64,000 bases of DNA. Source: UBA4416 sp036676295 (GTDB lineage: Bacteria > Bacteroidota > Bacteroidia > B-17B0 > Aurantibacillaceae). Of the stretch, positions 26,732-35,275 are shown piece by piece. The notes beneath the pieces are model-generated. The model did not search any database, was not told the DNA's origin, and saw only the letters and a program-made list of their open reading frames with translations. The stretch covers positions 62,001 to 126,000 of the forward strand of contig JAKFDE010000023.1 of assembly GCA_036676295.1 (NCBI GenBank), given 5' to 3'. Made by a program: the position numbers and the translations under genes. Position 1 is the stretch's first letter. Every line of letters starts with the position of its first letter.

Positions 26732-29281
26732 TTATCTAGGTTTATTATTGATGTCATATAAAGAAATATGTTTAATATCCTTGTAATATTTGAATCCTGA
26801 CTTTAACTTAATCTCCTTTATAGTATTGGCTTCGAGATCTATGAAGTTATCATCAAATTCGATTAAGGGGTTATCAGAATACAAATACAGATCTTTTACA
26901 AAAACCTTACTGCTTATCAATAACGATTGATTTTCTTTAGAATATTTGGTCTTGATTTCAGGATTTAGTAATTGCAAATCTTTGGGTTTAACGAAACAGT
27001 AGTTAGTGTTTGCAATTACTGCTCCCGATCGATCTTTTAATTGACAAGACAAGTAGATTGAATTTTGATCGTATTTTTCGATTTCATTCTGAAATATTGT
27101 AAAATAGATCTGACTACTGTTAGCTTTAACTATAATACTATCTCTTTTATGAAACAGAATTTCTCTTTTCATATTTTTTAAATTAATTTCTAAAATAGCC
27201 TTCTCCTCTTTTAATTTATCAGACACAATAAAGATGTCATATTGATTTCTTTCAGGATGAACTGAAATGATAATGTTATTGTACACTTTTTTAGTTTCAT
27301 AATAAAGTGCTTTTGGTTTATTATTATAATCAATAGCGCTCCAGGAAGTAACGGGCCAACAATCATTTAATTGCCAATACAGAGTTCCCATACAATAGGG
27401 CTTAGCTCTGCGATGCGCTTCAATCGCAATTTTCATTCCGTCTCGTTGTAAAAGCTGAGACGCGTAATTATATTTTCTAAAATCTGTTGGCACTATATAA
27501 TCGCGCTCCAAGTAAGTTTGAATTGTTTGATAACCTGTAGGATGTTTTTGGTGTGCTTTAACAGAGGTTGAATTCAGATGCAATTCATTAGAATCGCAAA
27601 CGGCTTTCAATGTATTTAGATCAGGCATTCCCTGAAAACCGTATTCACTCATAAAACGGCCCACTTTTTTCTCATAAATATCAAATGGTTCCATGCCCCA
27701 CCACACGCCCCAATAATGTGAATCGCCTTGTAGTAAACTTTCTTTTCGTCCCCAACCAATAGATGGAGAGGAGCTATGATAGTTTCCTCCCTCTACCCCC
27801 TCCAGAGGGGGAAAAAGAATATTGATAGTGTTTGGTATTACTTCATGAAATACTTTTTTATAATCGTTCCAAATTTTTGAAGAATCTTGTTTAGAATAAT
27901 GATATTGTTTTTGCCAACCCCAATTGTGCCAGCCTTCATCCGATTCATTATTGCCACACCATAATGCAATGCTAGGATGATTTTGCAAACGTTGTACTTG
28001 CTGTATTACTTCTTGTTTTACGTTCTCAACAAAAGCAGAGTCGCCGGGATACATAGCACAAGCAAACATAAAATCCTGCCAAACCAAAATACCGTTTTCA
28101 TCACAGAGATGATAAAATTTATCATCTTCATAAATGCCACCACCCCACACACGCAACATATTCATGTGGGATTCTCGTGTCATTTGAATCAATTTATTGT
28201 AATGATCATCACCAACTCGAGAAACAAAATTATCTTGTGGAATGTAATTAGCCCCTTTAATAAATAATGGTTGACCATTGAGTTTAAAATAAAAACTCTC
28301 TCCGAAAAAATCTTTTTCTTTTACTAATTCTAATTTTCTAAGGCCTATGTTTAAGTGCTTAAGAAGTGTTGTTTCTTTTTTATTGATGAGATTAAAATTA
28401 ACCCAATACATATCGGCACCCCCTAATCCATTGGTATACCAAAGTCTTGGGTTTTTAATCACATAATCAAACGTATCAATATTTAATCCTTTATGAAGAC
28501 GAATACTTGTGTTTTGAGTCGGATGAAGTTTTGGAAGAGTTTTCAAACTATGAAACGAGTTAATACCAATGGTGTATACACTATCCTTATCACTTTGTAT
28601 TTCAGTAATAAATTTTATTTCAGCAATAGAATCATTTAATGTTTTGATGATATGATGCACCGATTCTAGTTTGAGATCATTCCAACAAATTAAATTAATA
28701 CGTTTATAAATCCCGCAGGTTACTAAACGCGGCCCCCAGTCCCAACCGTACTGGTATTGAGCCTTACGTGTAAATACTTTTTCATCTCCAGGCAAGGTAT
28801 ATGGTAGTTGAGCTGCTAATGATTTTCCTTTTTTAACAGCTGATTCAAAGACAATACGTAAAGTATTTACTCCTGGCTTCAGCTGTTTTTTGACCTCCAC
28901 ATTCCATGTGCGAAACATGTTATTACAATCCAGAATTTGTTGTTCGTTTAAATACACTTTAGCATAAGTATCTAAGCCTTCAAAATTTAATTCGATATGT
29001 TTGTTTTGCAGAGTTGCTTTATCACAATTAAATGTGCCAACATATTCCCAATTTTCATTTTCTACCCATTGTACAGACTTTTCATTATCAGCAAAAAAAG
29101 GATCTTTGATCAATTTGTTTTTTAATAGATCTGTATGCACCGTACCGGGAACAACGGCTGGATAAAATTGCTTTGTTTCTGTTTGACGAAATTTCCAATT
29201 AGCTTGTAACTCAATTGTTTGGTTTTGCGCAACTGCCAATTGAACAACTAAACTAATTATGTAAAAGAGATGCTTTCTCAC
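26732..29281 (-). CDS. GH2 beta-mannosidase
   Basis: 849 residues with a short signal peptide (ending AVAQ). Beta-mannosidase of family GH2, removing the single beta-1,4-mannose of the N-glycan core. Domain order: sugar-binding jelly roll (TIELQANWKFRQT, VPGTVHTDLL), Ig-like domain, TIM barrel, then C-terminal beta-domains. Acid/base Glu lies in WCGNNESDEGWHNWGW and the nucleophile Glu in FMSEYGFQGMPDL, both typical of this enzyme. The start is GTG, overlapping the TGA of cutC by four bases (GTGA). An in-frame PPLEGVEGG insert, encoded by a GC-rich palindrome at 27789-27811, replaces the usual residues before SSPSIGWGRKES. It should not hit the active-site motifs. Confidence 0.93.
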   Translation of the reverse strand: MRKHLFYIISLVVQLAVAQNQTIELQANWKFRQTETKQFYPAVVPGTVHTDLLKNKLIKDPFFADNEKSVQWVENENWEYVGTFNCDKATLQNKHIELNFEGLDTYAKVYLNEQQILDCNNMFRTWNVEVKKQLKPGVNTLRIVFESAVKKGKSLAAQLPYTLPGDEKVFTRKAQYQYGWDWGPRLVTCGIYKRINLICWNDLKLESVHHIIKTLNDSIAEIKFITEIQSDKDSVYTIGINSFHSLKTLPKLHPTQNTSIRLHKGLNIDTFDYVIKNPRLWYTNGLGGADMYWVNFNLINKKETTLLKHLNIGLRKLELVKEKDFFGESFYFKLNGQPLFIKGANYIPQDNFVSRVGDDHYNKLIQMTRESHMNMLRVWGGGIYEDDKFYHLCDENGILVWQDFMFACAMYPGDSAFVENVKQEVIQQVQRLQNHPSIALWCGNNESDEGWHNWGWQKQYHYSKQDSSKIWNDYKKVFHEVIPNTINILFPPLEGVEGGNYHSSSPSIGWGRKESLLQGDSHYWGVWWGMEPFDIYEKKVGRFMSEYGFQGMPDLNTLKAVCDSNELHLNSTSVKAHQKHPTGYQTIQTYLERDYIVPTDFRKYNYASQLLQRDGMKIAIEAHRRAKPYCMGTLYWQLNDCWPVTSWSAIDYNNKPKALYYETKKVYNNIIISVHPERNQYDIFIVSDKLKEEKAILEINLKNMKREILFHKRDSIIVKANSSQIYFTIFQNEIEKYDQNSIYLSCQLKDRSGAVIANTNYCFVKPKDLQLLNPEIKTKYSKENQSLLISSKVFVKDLYLYSDNPLIEFDDNFIDLEANTIKEIKLKSGFKYYKDIKHISLYDINNKPR
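27789..27811. repeat. GC-rich palindrome inside the beta-mannosidase gene
   Basis: Two overlapping inverted repeats: CCCTCT (27789-27794) with AGAGGG (27804-27809), and CCCCCTC (27796-27802) with GAGGGGG (27805-27811) around a 2-base centre. The two pairings exclude each other. The patch is strikingly GC-rich within an AT-rich gene and encodes PPLEGVEGG in frame. It has the look of a small dispersed palindromic element, but only one copy is in this window. Confidence 0.6.
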
Positions 29282-29970
29282 AATTGTTTTATTATTTCTG
29301 ATAACTGTTTTACTTCTTTAACATCAACCAGATCCGTAGTATCGGTAATAGCCGCCGAATGAAATTCGTAACACCCTGTTTCTTCTATGAGCCTGTCTAT
29401 ATTAGAACTACGAATTCCTCCACCTGGAATAATAGTAATTTGTTTTCCGAATTTTTCTTGCAACGTTTTCAAAATACTAATTCCTTCGAATGCATTTTGT
29501 TTTCCTCCGGAAGTGAGTACTCTTGTAAAACCCAAATCTATCAGGTCATTGATGGCTTCTTCTATATCCTCACACTCATCAATTGCTCTATGAAAAGTGG
29601 TTGACATTGAATCAGCTAGTTTCACTAGTTCTTTATTAAGTACTTTATCAATTTTATTTTCAGAGGTTAAAACTCCAAACACTACGCCATTAATGTCATT
29701 CTGTTTACAAAATAAAATATCGCTTTTAATCGTTTCAATTTCATCGATAGTGTAAACAAAATTTCCACCACGCGGACGAATAATCACGTGTAATGGAATT
29801 TGTAATAATTCTTTTATTTTTAATATGTCTTGATGTGTTGGCGTAATACCCCCCACCGAATAATCAGCGCAAAACTCTATTCTATCGGCACCTGCTTGTT
29901 GTGCCTCTAAGCATGACTCTATATTAAAACAAGCTATCTCTAATAGATTATTATAACAAGCTTTTTGCAT
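29278..29970 (-). CDS. cutC: CutC family protein
   Basis: 230-residue TIM-barrel protein of the CutC family: LLEIACFNIESCLEAQQAGADRIEFCADYSVGGITP at the start, then IIRPRGGNFVYT, MSTTFHRAIDEC, LGFTRVLTSGGKQNAFEG, and IIPGGGIRSSNI. It has no signal peptide and should be cytoplasmic. CutC is named for copper homeostasis in E. coli, but that role is disputed and no biochemical activity is firmly established. Here it lies inside an N-glycan degradation operon, overlapping the glycosylasparaginase gene by 20 bases and the beta-mannosidase by four. I chose ATG 29970 over the TTG three bases earlier. The context suggests a part in glycan or sugar metabolism rather than copper; this is inference. Confidence 0.9.
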   Translation of the reverse strand: MQKACYNNLLEIACFNIESCLEAQQAGADRIEFCADYSVGGITPTHQDILKIKELLQIPLHVIIRPRGGNFVYTIDEIETIKSDILFCKQNDINGVVFGVLTSENKIDKVLNKELVKLADSMSTTFHRAIDECEDIEEAINDLIDLGFTRVLTSGGKQNAFEGISILKTLQEKFGKQITIIPGGGIRSSNIDRLIEETGCYEFHSAAITDTTDLVDVKEVKQLSEIIKQL

Positions 29971-30946
29971 CAATGAGTTGATTATTTATTTTAGAAGAAT
30001 ACACCGCGTAGTTAAATCCTGTTTGTAAACAAAAAGCGCCATGCTCTCCTTTCTTATTCAATGCTATAAATCCAATTTGCAGATCGGCTAAAGGCTTGTT
30101 TCTTTTTTTAGCAATTGTGACGATTCTTTCCACTGCTTGTTTGCAAGCCGCTTCCGGAGCCAAACCTTGACGCATTAATTCTACCACCAAGTGGCTACCT
30201 ACAATACGCATCACTTCTTCGCCGTGTCCTGTAGCAGCTGCTGCGCCAACTTCATTATCCACATACATGCCAGCTCCAATAATTGGCGAATCGCCAACGC
30301 GTCCGTGCATTTTAAAAGCCATTCCACTGGTGGTGCACGCGCCCGATAAGTTTCCATGCATATCAATTGCTACCATGCCAATCGTATCATGGTTTTCAAT
30401 ATTTGCCTTAGGTTTATATTCTTCCGTTTTCAACCATTCCTTCCATTCATCTTCCGATTCTTTCGTCAACAGATTTTCTTTTGTAAATCCTTGTGATAAA
30501 GCAAATTCCAAAGCGCCCTCTCCCACCAACATCGTATGTGGTGTTTTTTCCATCACCGCTCGGGCAACAGATATTGGATGTACAATATGTTCTAAACAAG
30601 CTACCGAACCAATGTTAGAAAACTCATCCATGATACACGCATCAAGTGTTACATGTCCATCACGATCCGGTCTGCCACCATAACCCACGCTTCTTTCATT
30701 AGGATCTCCTTCAGGAACTTTAACCCCGGCTTCAACAGCATCTAATGCTCTTCCGTTATTGGACAATACTTTCCATGCTTCTGCATTAGCTTGTACGCCA
30801 AATTTCCAGGTCGATATAACAACTGGTTTAATTTGTTCTTTACTTACATTTTCTACTACTTCCCTTGCTTCCTTACTTCTATTACATGCAAATAAGGTTG
30901 TAGCTAATGCTGAAAGTTTTAAGAATTGTCGTCTGTTAGTCGCCAT
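29951..30946 (-). CDS. glycosylasparaginase (N4-(beta-GlcNAc)-L-asparaginase), Tat-type signal
   Basis: 331 residues. Ntn-hydrolase that cleaves the bond between GlcNAc and Asn, the last step in taking apart N-linked glycans. The autoproteolysis site is His-Asp/Thr-Ile-Gly (186-190), which frees Thr188 as nucleophile; MHGRVGDSPIIGAGMYVD and ATGHGEEVMRI form the substrate pocket. The N-terminus NRRQFLKLSALATTLFACN has a twin-arginine motif and a Cys like a lipobox, so it is probably folded first and exported by Tat, perhaps as a lipoprotein. Tat export suits an enzyme that must fold to self-cleave. Its length and motifs match the well-known flavobacterial enzyme. It starts one base after the GH20 stop. 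Confidence 0.93.
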   Translation of the reverse strand: MATNRRQFLKLSALATTLFACNRSKEAREVVENVSKEQIKPVVISTWKFGVQANAEAWKVLSNNGRALDAVEAGVKVPEGDPNERSVGYGGRPDRDGHVTLDACIMDEFSNIGSVACLEHIVHPISVARAVMEKTPHTMLVGEGALEFALSQGFTKENLLTKESEDEWKEWLKTEEYKPKANIENHDTIGMVAIDMHGNLSGACTTSGMAFKMHGRVGDSPIIGAGMYVDNEVGAAAATGHGEEVMRIVGSHLVVELMRQGLAPEAACKQAVERIVTIAKKRNKPLADLQIGFIALNKKGEHGAFCLQTGFNYAVYSSKINNQLIDAKSLL

Positions 30947-30947
30947 A

Positions 30948-33230
30948 TTAATTGATCATTATCTCATCGCAAAACAACCAGGAGCCTTCTCCGGCACCGG
31001 GTTTACCGCTCGGAATTTTTCCAAAGTTTTTAGCGATGATCTTTACATATCTTACTTTTTGTGTTTTGATATTTGCGATAGCAAAACGTTCCTGATTAAT
31101 ATTTTCAGAAATAACTTTTCCTATTGAATTAAAATTGATCCCGTCATTAGAAATTAAAAACTCGATCTCTTTTGGTAAATAGATCCAACTCAATTCTTCT
31201 TTTAAAAATCCTACTTTCATTTCAGAAATTTCTTGTTCTTCTTTCAGATTAACAATAGCTTCCATATCATTACCATTCCAGCCTAACCACTGCTCGCTAA
31301 TACGAGGTAACGTAGCAACAACTCCATTTACTAAAGTAAAACTTCCATTGCCACTATAGGATTTACTTGGTAGATTTTTAAGTGTAACTTCTTTATTAGA
31401 TGCTTTATTGATCACATAATTTTTTGCAGAGGTCTTTCCTTTTATTATTGTGTTTTGAAATAACGCTGCTTTAACGGTTACATTTTTTGTTAGCTCTATT
31501 GGTGATATATATTTTAAAGAGTGTGCTGTTGGCACTGAACCGTCTACGGTATAATGAATATCTCCTAAAGACGGATTAGCTTTTAATTCCAGTTGAATAT
31601 TTTTTTCTTTAGAAATTTTTTGTTCCACTTTATATAACGTCTTTGCATAATTCACATCCAATTTATCCAATAACAAAAAATGCTTTTGCAATCGAATTAA
31701 GAAATCAGTTTCGTTCTTCTTTTCTTTAGGCGTCCACAATACCTCAGCCAATGCTGCCATTCGAGGAACAGCCATATACTCAACGTGTTTTTCGTTCAAG
31801 ATATATTCTGTCCACACATTAGCTTGTGCTCCTAAAATATATTTCTGTTCTTCTGCATTTAATTCAGCAGGAATTGGTTCGTAAGCATATACTTTTTCTA
31901 AAGGTGTATAACCCCCAATAGCCAAAGGTTCATCGGCAGGCCATGATTGGTAATGATCAAAATAACAATGAGAGCCCGGAGTCATTACTACGTTGTGTTT
32001 TTGTTTGGCGGCGGCAATACCACCTTCAATTCCTTGCCAACTCATTACCGCGGCATTTGGTGCGAGGCCTCCTTCTAATATTTCATCCCAGCCAATTATT
32101 TGTTTCCCTTTACTGTTTACATATTTTTCAATACGTTTGATAAAATAACTTTGCAATTCATGTTCATCCTTCAGCTTTTCTTTTTTGATCATCGATTGAC
32201 AATGTGCACATGTTTTCCATTTGGTTTTAGGGCATTCATCTCCTCCTATATGGATATAATTACTGGGAAATAATGCCATCACTTCATCTAATACATCTTG
32301 TAAAAAATTGAACGCAGAATCTTTGGTACAATATACATCTTCAAATACACCCCAACCTTTTTCTACCTCTTTTGGTTTACCGGTACAAGACAACCAAGGG
32401 TAAGCCGCAATCGCAGCAACAGAATGTCCGGGCATTTCTATTTCCGGTACAACCGTAATGTGTTTTTTTGCAGCATAAGCAACAATCTCTTTTATTTCTT
32501 CCTGAGTATAAAAACCACCGTAAGGAATGCTATCAAATTTTTGATCTCTGTAAGCGCCTATCATCGTACCTTTGCGCCAGGCACCCACTTGGGTAAGCTT
32601 AGGATATTTTTTAATTTCAATTCTCCAGCCCTGGTCTTCGGTTAAATGCCAATGAAAAGTGTTCATTTTATACAAAGCAATTAGATCAATATACTTTTTA
32701 ATAAATGACACCGGATAAAAATGGCGACACACATCTAAGTGCATCCCACGCCACTGAAAACGCGGAGCATCTTTTATTTGAACACAAGGAAGAGAAAGTT
32801 CTTTGCTTTTTTCAATTGGCAATAATTGTAAAAGTGTTTGAATGGCATAAAAATTTCCGGCAGCATTTCCTTCAGCTAAAATAGAAATACGTTTTTCTGA
32901 AATTGATAAATGGTAATTCTCTTTTAAGCCCGCTTCCCAATCAGGTGTTTCAAATTGAATGTAATTGTTGTTTGTTGGAATGCTTGATACTACCTGCAAT
33001 GAAAAGCCATAATACTTATTTAAATATTCATTTAACCAACCAATCTCATTTTGTAAAACAGAAGCTTGAGCAACAATTTTTGTTGAGGACGATAAAATAA
33101 AATTTCCTTTTAGAACAATACATTCTTTAGGTTTAGGAATAATTGGTAATACCACATCGGTTTGCTGCTGAGAAAAACTTCTTAGCAGAACAAACACAAA
33201 CAGTACTACAAACAATCTATTCCTCTTCAT
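30948..33230 (-). CDS. GH20 beta-N-acetylhexosaminidase
   Basis: About 760 residues with signal peptide (MKRNRLFVVLFVFVLL). GH20 exo-hexosaminidase releasing terminal GlcNAc. The N-terminal GH20b domain (IIPKPKECIVLKGNF) precedes the barrel: WRGMHLDVCRHFYP, KMNTFHWHLTEDQGWRIEIKKYP, the catalytic Asp-Glu pair in HIGGDECPK, and GWDEILEGG. C-terminal to the barrel are a chitobiase-like beta-sandwich (IHYTVDGSVPTAHSLKYISPIELT) and a discoidin-like domain ending WLFCDEIMIN, matching the tail of the GH92 protein in the same operon. I chose the ATG at 33230 over the GTG one codon earlier. The start overlaps the end of the small upstream gene by 14 bases. Confidence 0.93.
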   Translation of the reverse strand: MKRNRLFVVLFVFVLLRSFSQQQTDVVLPIIPKPKECIVLKGNFILSSSTKIVAQASVLQNEIGWLNEYLNKYYGFSLQVVSSIPTNNNYIQFETPDWEAGLKENYHLSISEKRISILAEGNAAGNFYAIQTLLQLLPIEKSKELSLPCVQIKDAPRFQWRGMHLDVCRHFYPVSFIKKYIDLIALYKMNTFHWHLTEDQGWRIEIKKYPKLTQVGAWRKGTMIGAYRDQKFDSIPYGGFYTQEEIKEIVAYAAKKHITVVPEIEMPGHSVAAIAAYPWLSCTGKPKEVEKGWGVFEDVYCTKDSAFNFLQDVLDEVMALFPSNYIHIGGDECPKTKWKTCAHCQSMIKKEKLKDEHELQSYFIKRIEKYVNSKGKQIIGWDEILEGGLAPNAAVMSWQGIEGGIAAAKQKHNVVMTPGSHCYFDHYQSWPADEPLAIGGYTPLEKVYAYEPIPAELNAEEQKYILGAQANVWTEYILNEKHVEYMAVPRMAALAEVLWTPKEKKNETDFLIRLQKHFLLLDKLDVNYAKTLYKVEQKISKEKNIQLELKANPSLGDIHYTVDGSVPTAHSLKYISPIELTKNVTVKAALFQNTIIKGKTSAKNYVINKASNKEVTLKNLPSKSYSGNGSFTLVNGVVATLPRISEQWLGWNGNDMEAIVNLKEEQEISEMKVGFLKEELSWIYLPKEIEFLISNDGINFNSIGKVISENINQERFAIANIKTQKVRYVKIIAKNFGKIPSGKPGAGEGSWLFCDEIMIN

Positions 33231-33666
33231 CACTGTAATGTTTTAATAGATCTTCCGGATAATCTTCTTTTAAAATGTAAACCCCTTCCATAGGATTTAC
33301 AATTTCTTTGATGCTTTTTAATTGTACAAAAAAAGTAAGGCCATTCTTTGTTTCTAATTTATCTGTTTTACTGATCGCTCTTTTTGAAAATGGCACTCTT
33401 GTTATAGAACCATCCGCCATTGTACATTCTACAACGCTCATATCCGGGATCTCAAAACTAAATTCATCGTTATTGGGATATAAACCATTTAATAAATAAG
33501 TGGTATTATTTACGACTTTAAAATTGGTCACATCGCCTTGTATCGCAAATTCATCTTCCCACAAGTATTTGATATTATCTTCGGTTTCTTCTCCTTCGTT
33601 CTCTTTATCGGCATAAGCCTGATTAAATTTTGAGTTAACGAGTTTTACATTGATGGTTACTTTCAT
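33217..33666 (-). CDS. small acidic unknown protein in the N-glycan operon
   Basis: 149 residues, acidic (a Glu/Asp-rich region at about 20-33 and a DEEE C-terminus), without a signal peptide or membrane segment, so probably cytoplasmic. The sequence alternates short strands (MKVTINVKLVNSKF, TYLLNGLYPN, FSFEIPDMSVVECTM, GLTFFVQLKSIKEIV), which suggests a small beta-fold. I recognise no family. It lies between the sugar transporter (29 bases upstream) and GH20 (14-base overlap), so it should be expressed with the glycan-degrading enzymes. An imperfect 8-base tandem repeat lies just before its ATG. Confidence 0.6.
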   Translation of the reverse strand: MKVTINVKLVNSKFNQAYADKENEGEETEDNIKYLWEDEFAIQGDVTNFKVVNNTTYLLNGLYPNNDEFSFEIPDMSVVECTMADGSITRVPFSKRAISKTDKLETKNGLTFFVQLKSIKEIVNPMEGVYILKEDYPEDLLKHYSDEEE

Positions 33667-33670
33667 TATA

Positions 33671-33702
33671 ATTTGTGAATTTGTGAATAATTGAATTAGT
33701 GA
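33671..33702. repeat. four imperfect 8-base tandem units
   Basis: ATTTGTGA, ATTTGTGA, ATAATTGA and ATTAGTGA in a row, spanning the stop codon of the MFS gene and the spacer before the next gene of the operon. The first two units are identical. It may be no more than AT-rich drift. Confidence 0.35.
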
Positions 33703-35138
33703 TTTGCAATTTCTTTTTTGTCATAATCTATTCCTTGTGATCTTAAGATTCCACTTACTTTCCAGGCATAGAATGCTAAATAAGCAAAGCACGCAACACC
33801 AACTAAATAGCTCCATTGAATCCCTAATAACATATCGTCTGATAAAGCCCCTTGTAATAAACTAATAAAGCCTCCGCCCATGATCATCATAATTAAAAAA
33901 CTAGAACCTTCGTTAGTATGTTTTCCTAAACCTGCGATGGCTAACGTAAAAATACATGGCCATAACGTAGAACAAAATAAACCCACGCTAATAAACGCAT
34001 AAACACTTACCATGCCTGATGATAACATTCCTACAAATAAAGCAATGATCCCAAAAGCGGAGTATAATAATAATTGACGCGCAGGGTTTCCTTTACTTAA
34101 AATGTCTCCTATAATTAACGCAATAATAACAACAGCATAAATGTAAAAAGGCGTCACATCATTATTCGCAATCACATTCACTAATAAGAAAAATGCAAAA
34201 GCAATATAAGGCATTAAGAAATTTAAAATTCTGGTAATTCCCATGTTAAAATTAAATGCTTCAACAGAAGAAGTCCAACGACCAATCATTAAACTTGCCC
34301 AGAACAAAGAAACAAAAGGTGCAATTTTATCCGTTGGTGTTCCTAAATGTTGTTTCATGAATTCAGGTAAATTACTGGCCGTAGAAACCTCAACCCCAAC
34401 ATATAAAAATATAGCGATCATCCCCATTACTAATTGAGGATATTTTAATGCGCTTTTTCTTTCTGCTGCTACCGGAATGTCTGCGTCTTTCGCATCATCC
34501 ATCACGCCATGAATTTTATTAGGGATCGAAGAAAACTTAAAAATAACTGCAACAATCAAAAACGCTGCTCCTAAAATTAAATATGGTGTTTTCACGCTTT
34601 CGATACTTGCAACCGCAGAACCACCAACAGCAATAGTTCCAAAGATGGCAAAGCTCACCAATAAAGGCCCAACGGTCGTTCCAACATTATTAACGCCACC
34701 GGCTAAACTTAAACGTTGCGAACCTTTACGCGGATCACCCATTACAATGGCTAAAGGATTAGCGGCTGTTTGTTGCAATGAAAATCCTAAACCAACTATA
34801 AACAACCCGGTAATCATTAATGCAAACGAAGCCGTTTGTGCAGCAGGATAAAATAATAAGGTACCGCAAGCGGAAATCACTAAACCTAAAGCAATACCAT
34901 TTTTATATCCCATGCGATTTAAAATATCTCCACCGGAAAGTTTTGATACAAGAAAATAAATAACAGAACCAACTGTATAAGCTACATAAAACGCAAAAGA
35001 GATCATTTGCGATTGCCACTGCTCTAAATTCAGCTTCTCTTTAAACACCGGAATTAAAATATCGTTACTGGCGGCTACAAAGCCCCAAAAAAAGAAAACA
35101 CTAATTAGCGTAGGAAGCGCTGTACGTGATGTTTGCAT
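33696..35138 (-). CDS. sugar:H+ symporter, FucP-like MFS permease
   Basis: 480 residues with about twelve transmembrane segments. Marks of the FucP-type sugar MFS family: ISVFFFWGFVAASNDILIPVFKEKLNL at the first helix, GYKNGIALGLVISACG, GLGFSLQQTAANPLAIVMGDP, and LAGGVNNVGTTVGPLL. Members import L-fucose, GlcNAc or glucose-type sugars with protons across the inner membrane. It is the first gene of the seven-gene minus-strand operon that ends with GH92, so GlcNAc or mannose released from N-glycans is the likely load. Specificity cannot be read from the sequence. A weak -7 match (TACTTTAG on the minus strand near 35156-35163) lies upstream. Confidence 0.87.
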   Translation of the reverse strand: MQTSRTALPTLISVFFFWGFVAASNDILIPVFKEKLNLEQWQSQMISFAFYVAYTVGSVIYFLVSKLSGGDILNRMGYKNGIALGLVISACGTLLFYPAAQTASFALMITGLFIVGLGFSLQQTAANPLAIVMGDPRKGSQRLSLAGGVNNVGTTVGPLLVSFAIFGTIAVGGSAVASIESVKTPYLILGAAFLIVAVIFKFSSIPNKIHGVMDDAKDADIPVAAERKSALKYPQLVMGMIAIFLYVGVEVSTASNLPEFMKQHLGTPTDKIAPFVSLFWASLMIGRWTSSVEAFNFNMGITRILNFLMPYIAFAFFLLVNVIANNDVTPFYIYAVVIIALIIGDILSKGNPARQLLLYSAFGIIALFVGMLSSGMVSVYAFISVGLFCSTLWPCIFTLAIAGLGKHTNEGSSFLIMMIMGGGFISLLQGALSDDMLLGIQWSYLVGVACFAYLAFYAWKVSGILRSQGIDYDKKEIANH

Positions 35139-35275
35139 AGATTAATTTTATGTTTCTAAAGTAAAGAAATAAAATCCGACTAACACCACAACTAAACCCT
35201 TTTATTAACATTTAAGTTTTTACTTCTTTAGGATTCCTACGTGAGAAATTCGCGCATAAATCTTACTTTTATGCT

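Noticed and set aside
29278..29970. CutC as evidence of a copper-resistance locus
   Set aside because: No copper pump, chaperone or sensor is nearby; all neighbours act on glycans.
33671..33702. 8-base tandem repeat as a regulatory array
   Set aside because: Only two units are identical, the rest is AT-rich, and it overlaps a stop codon; kept only as a low-confidence repeat.
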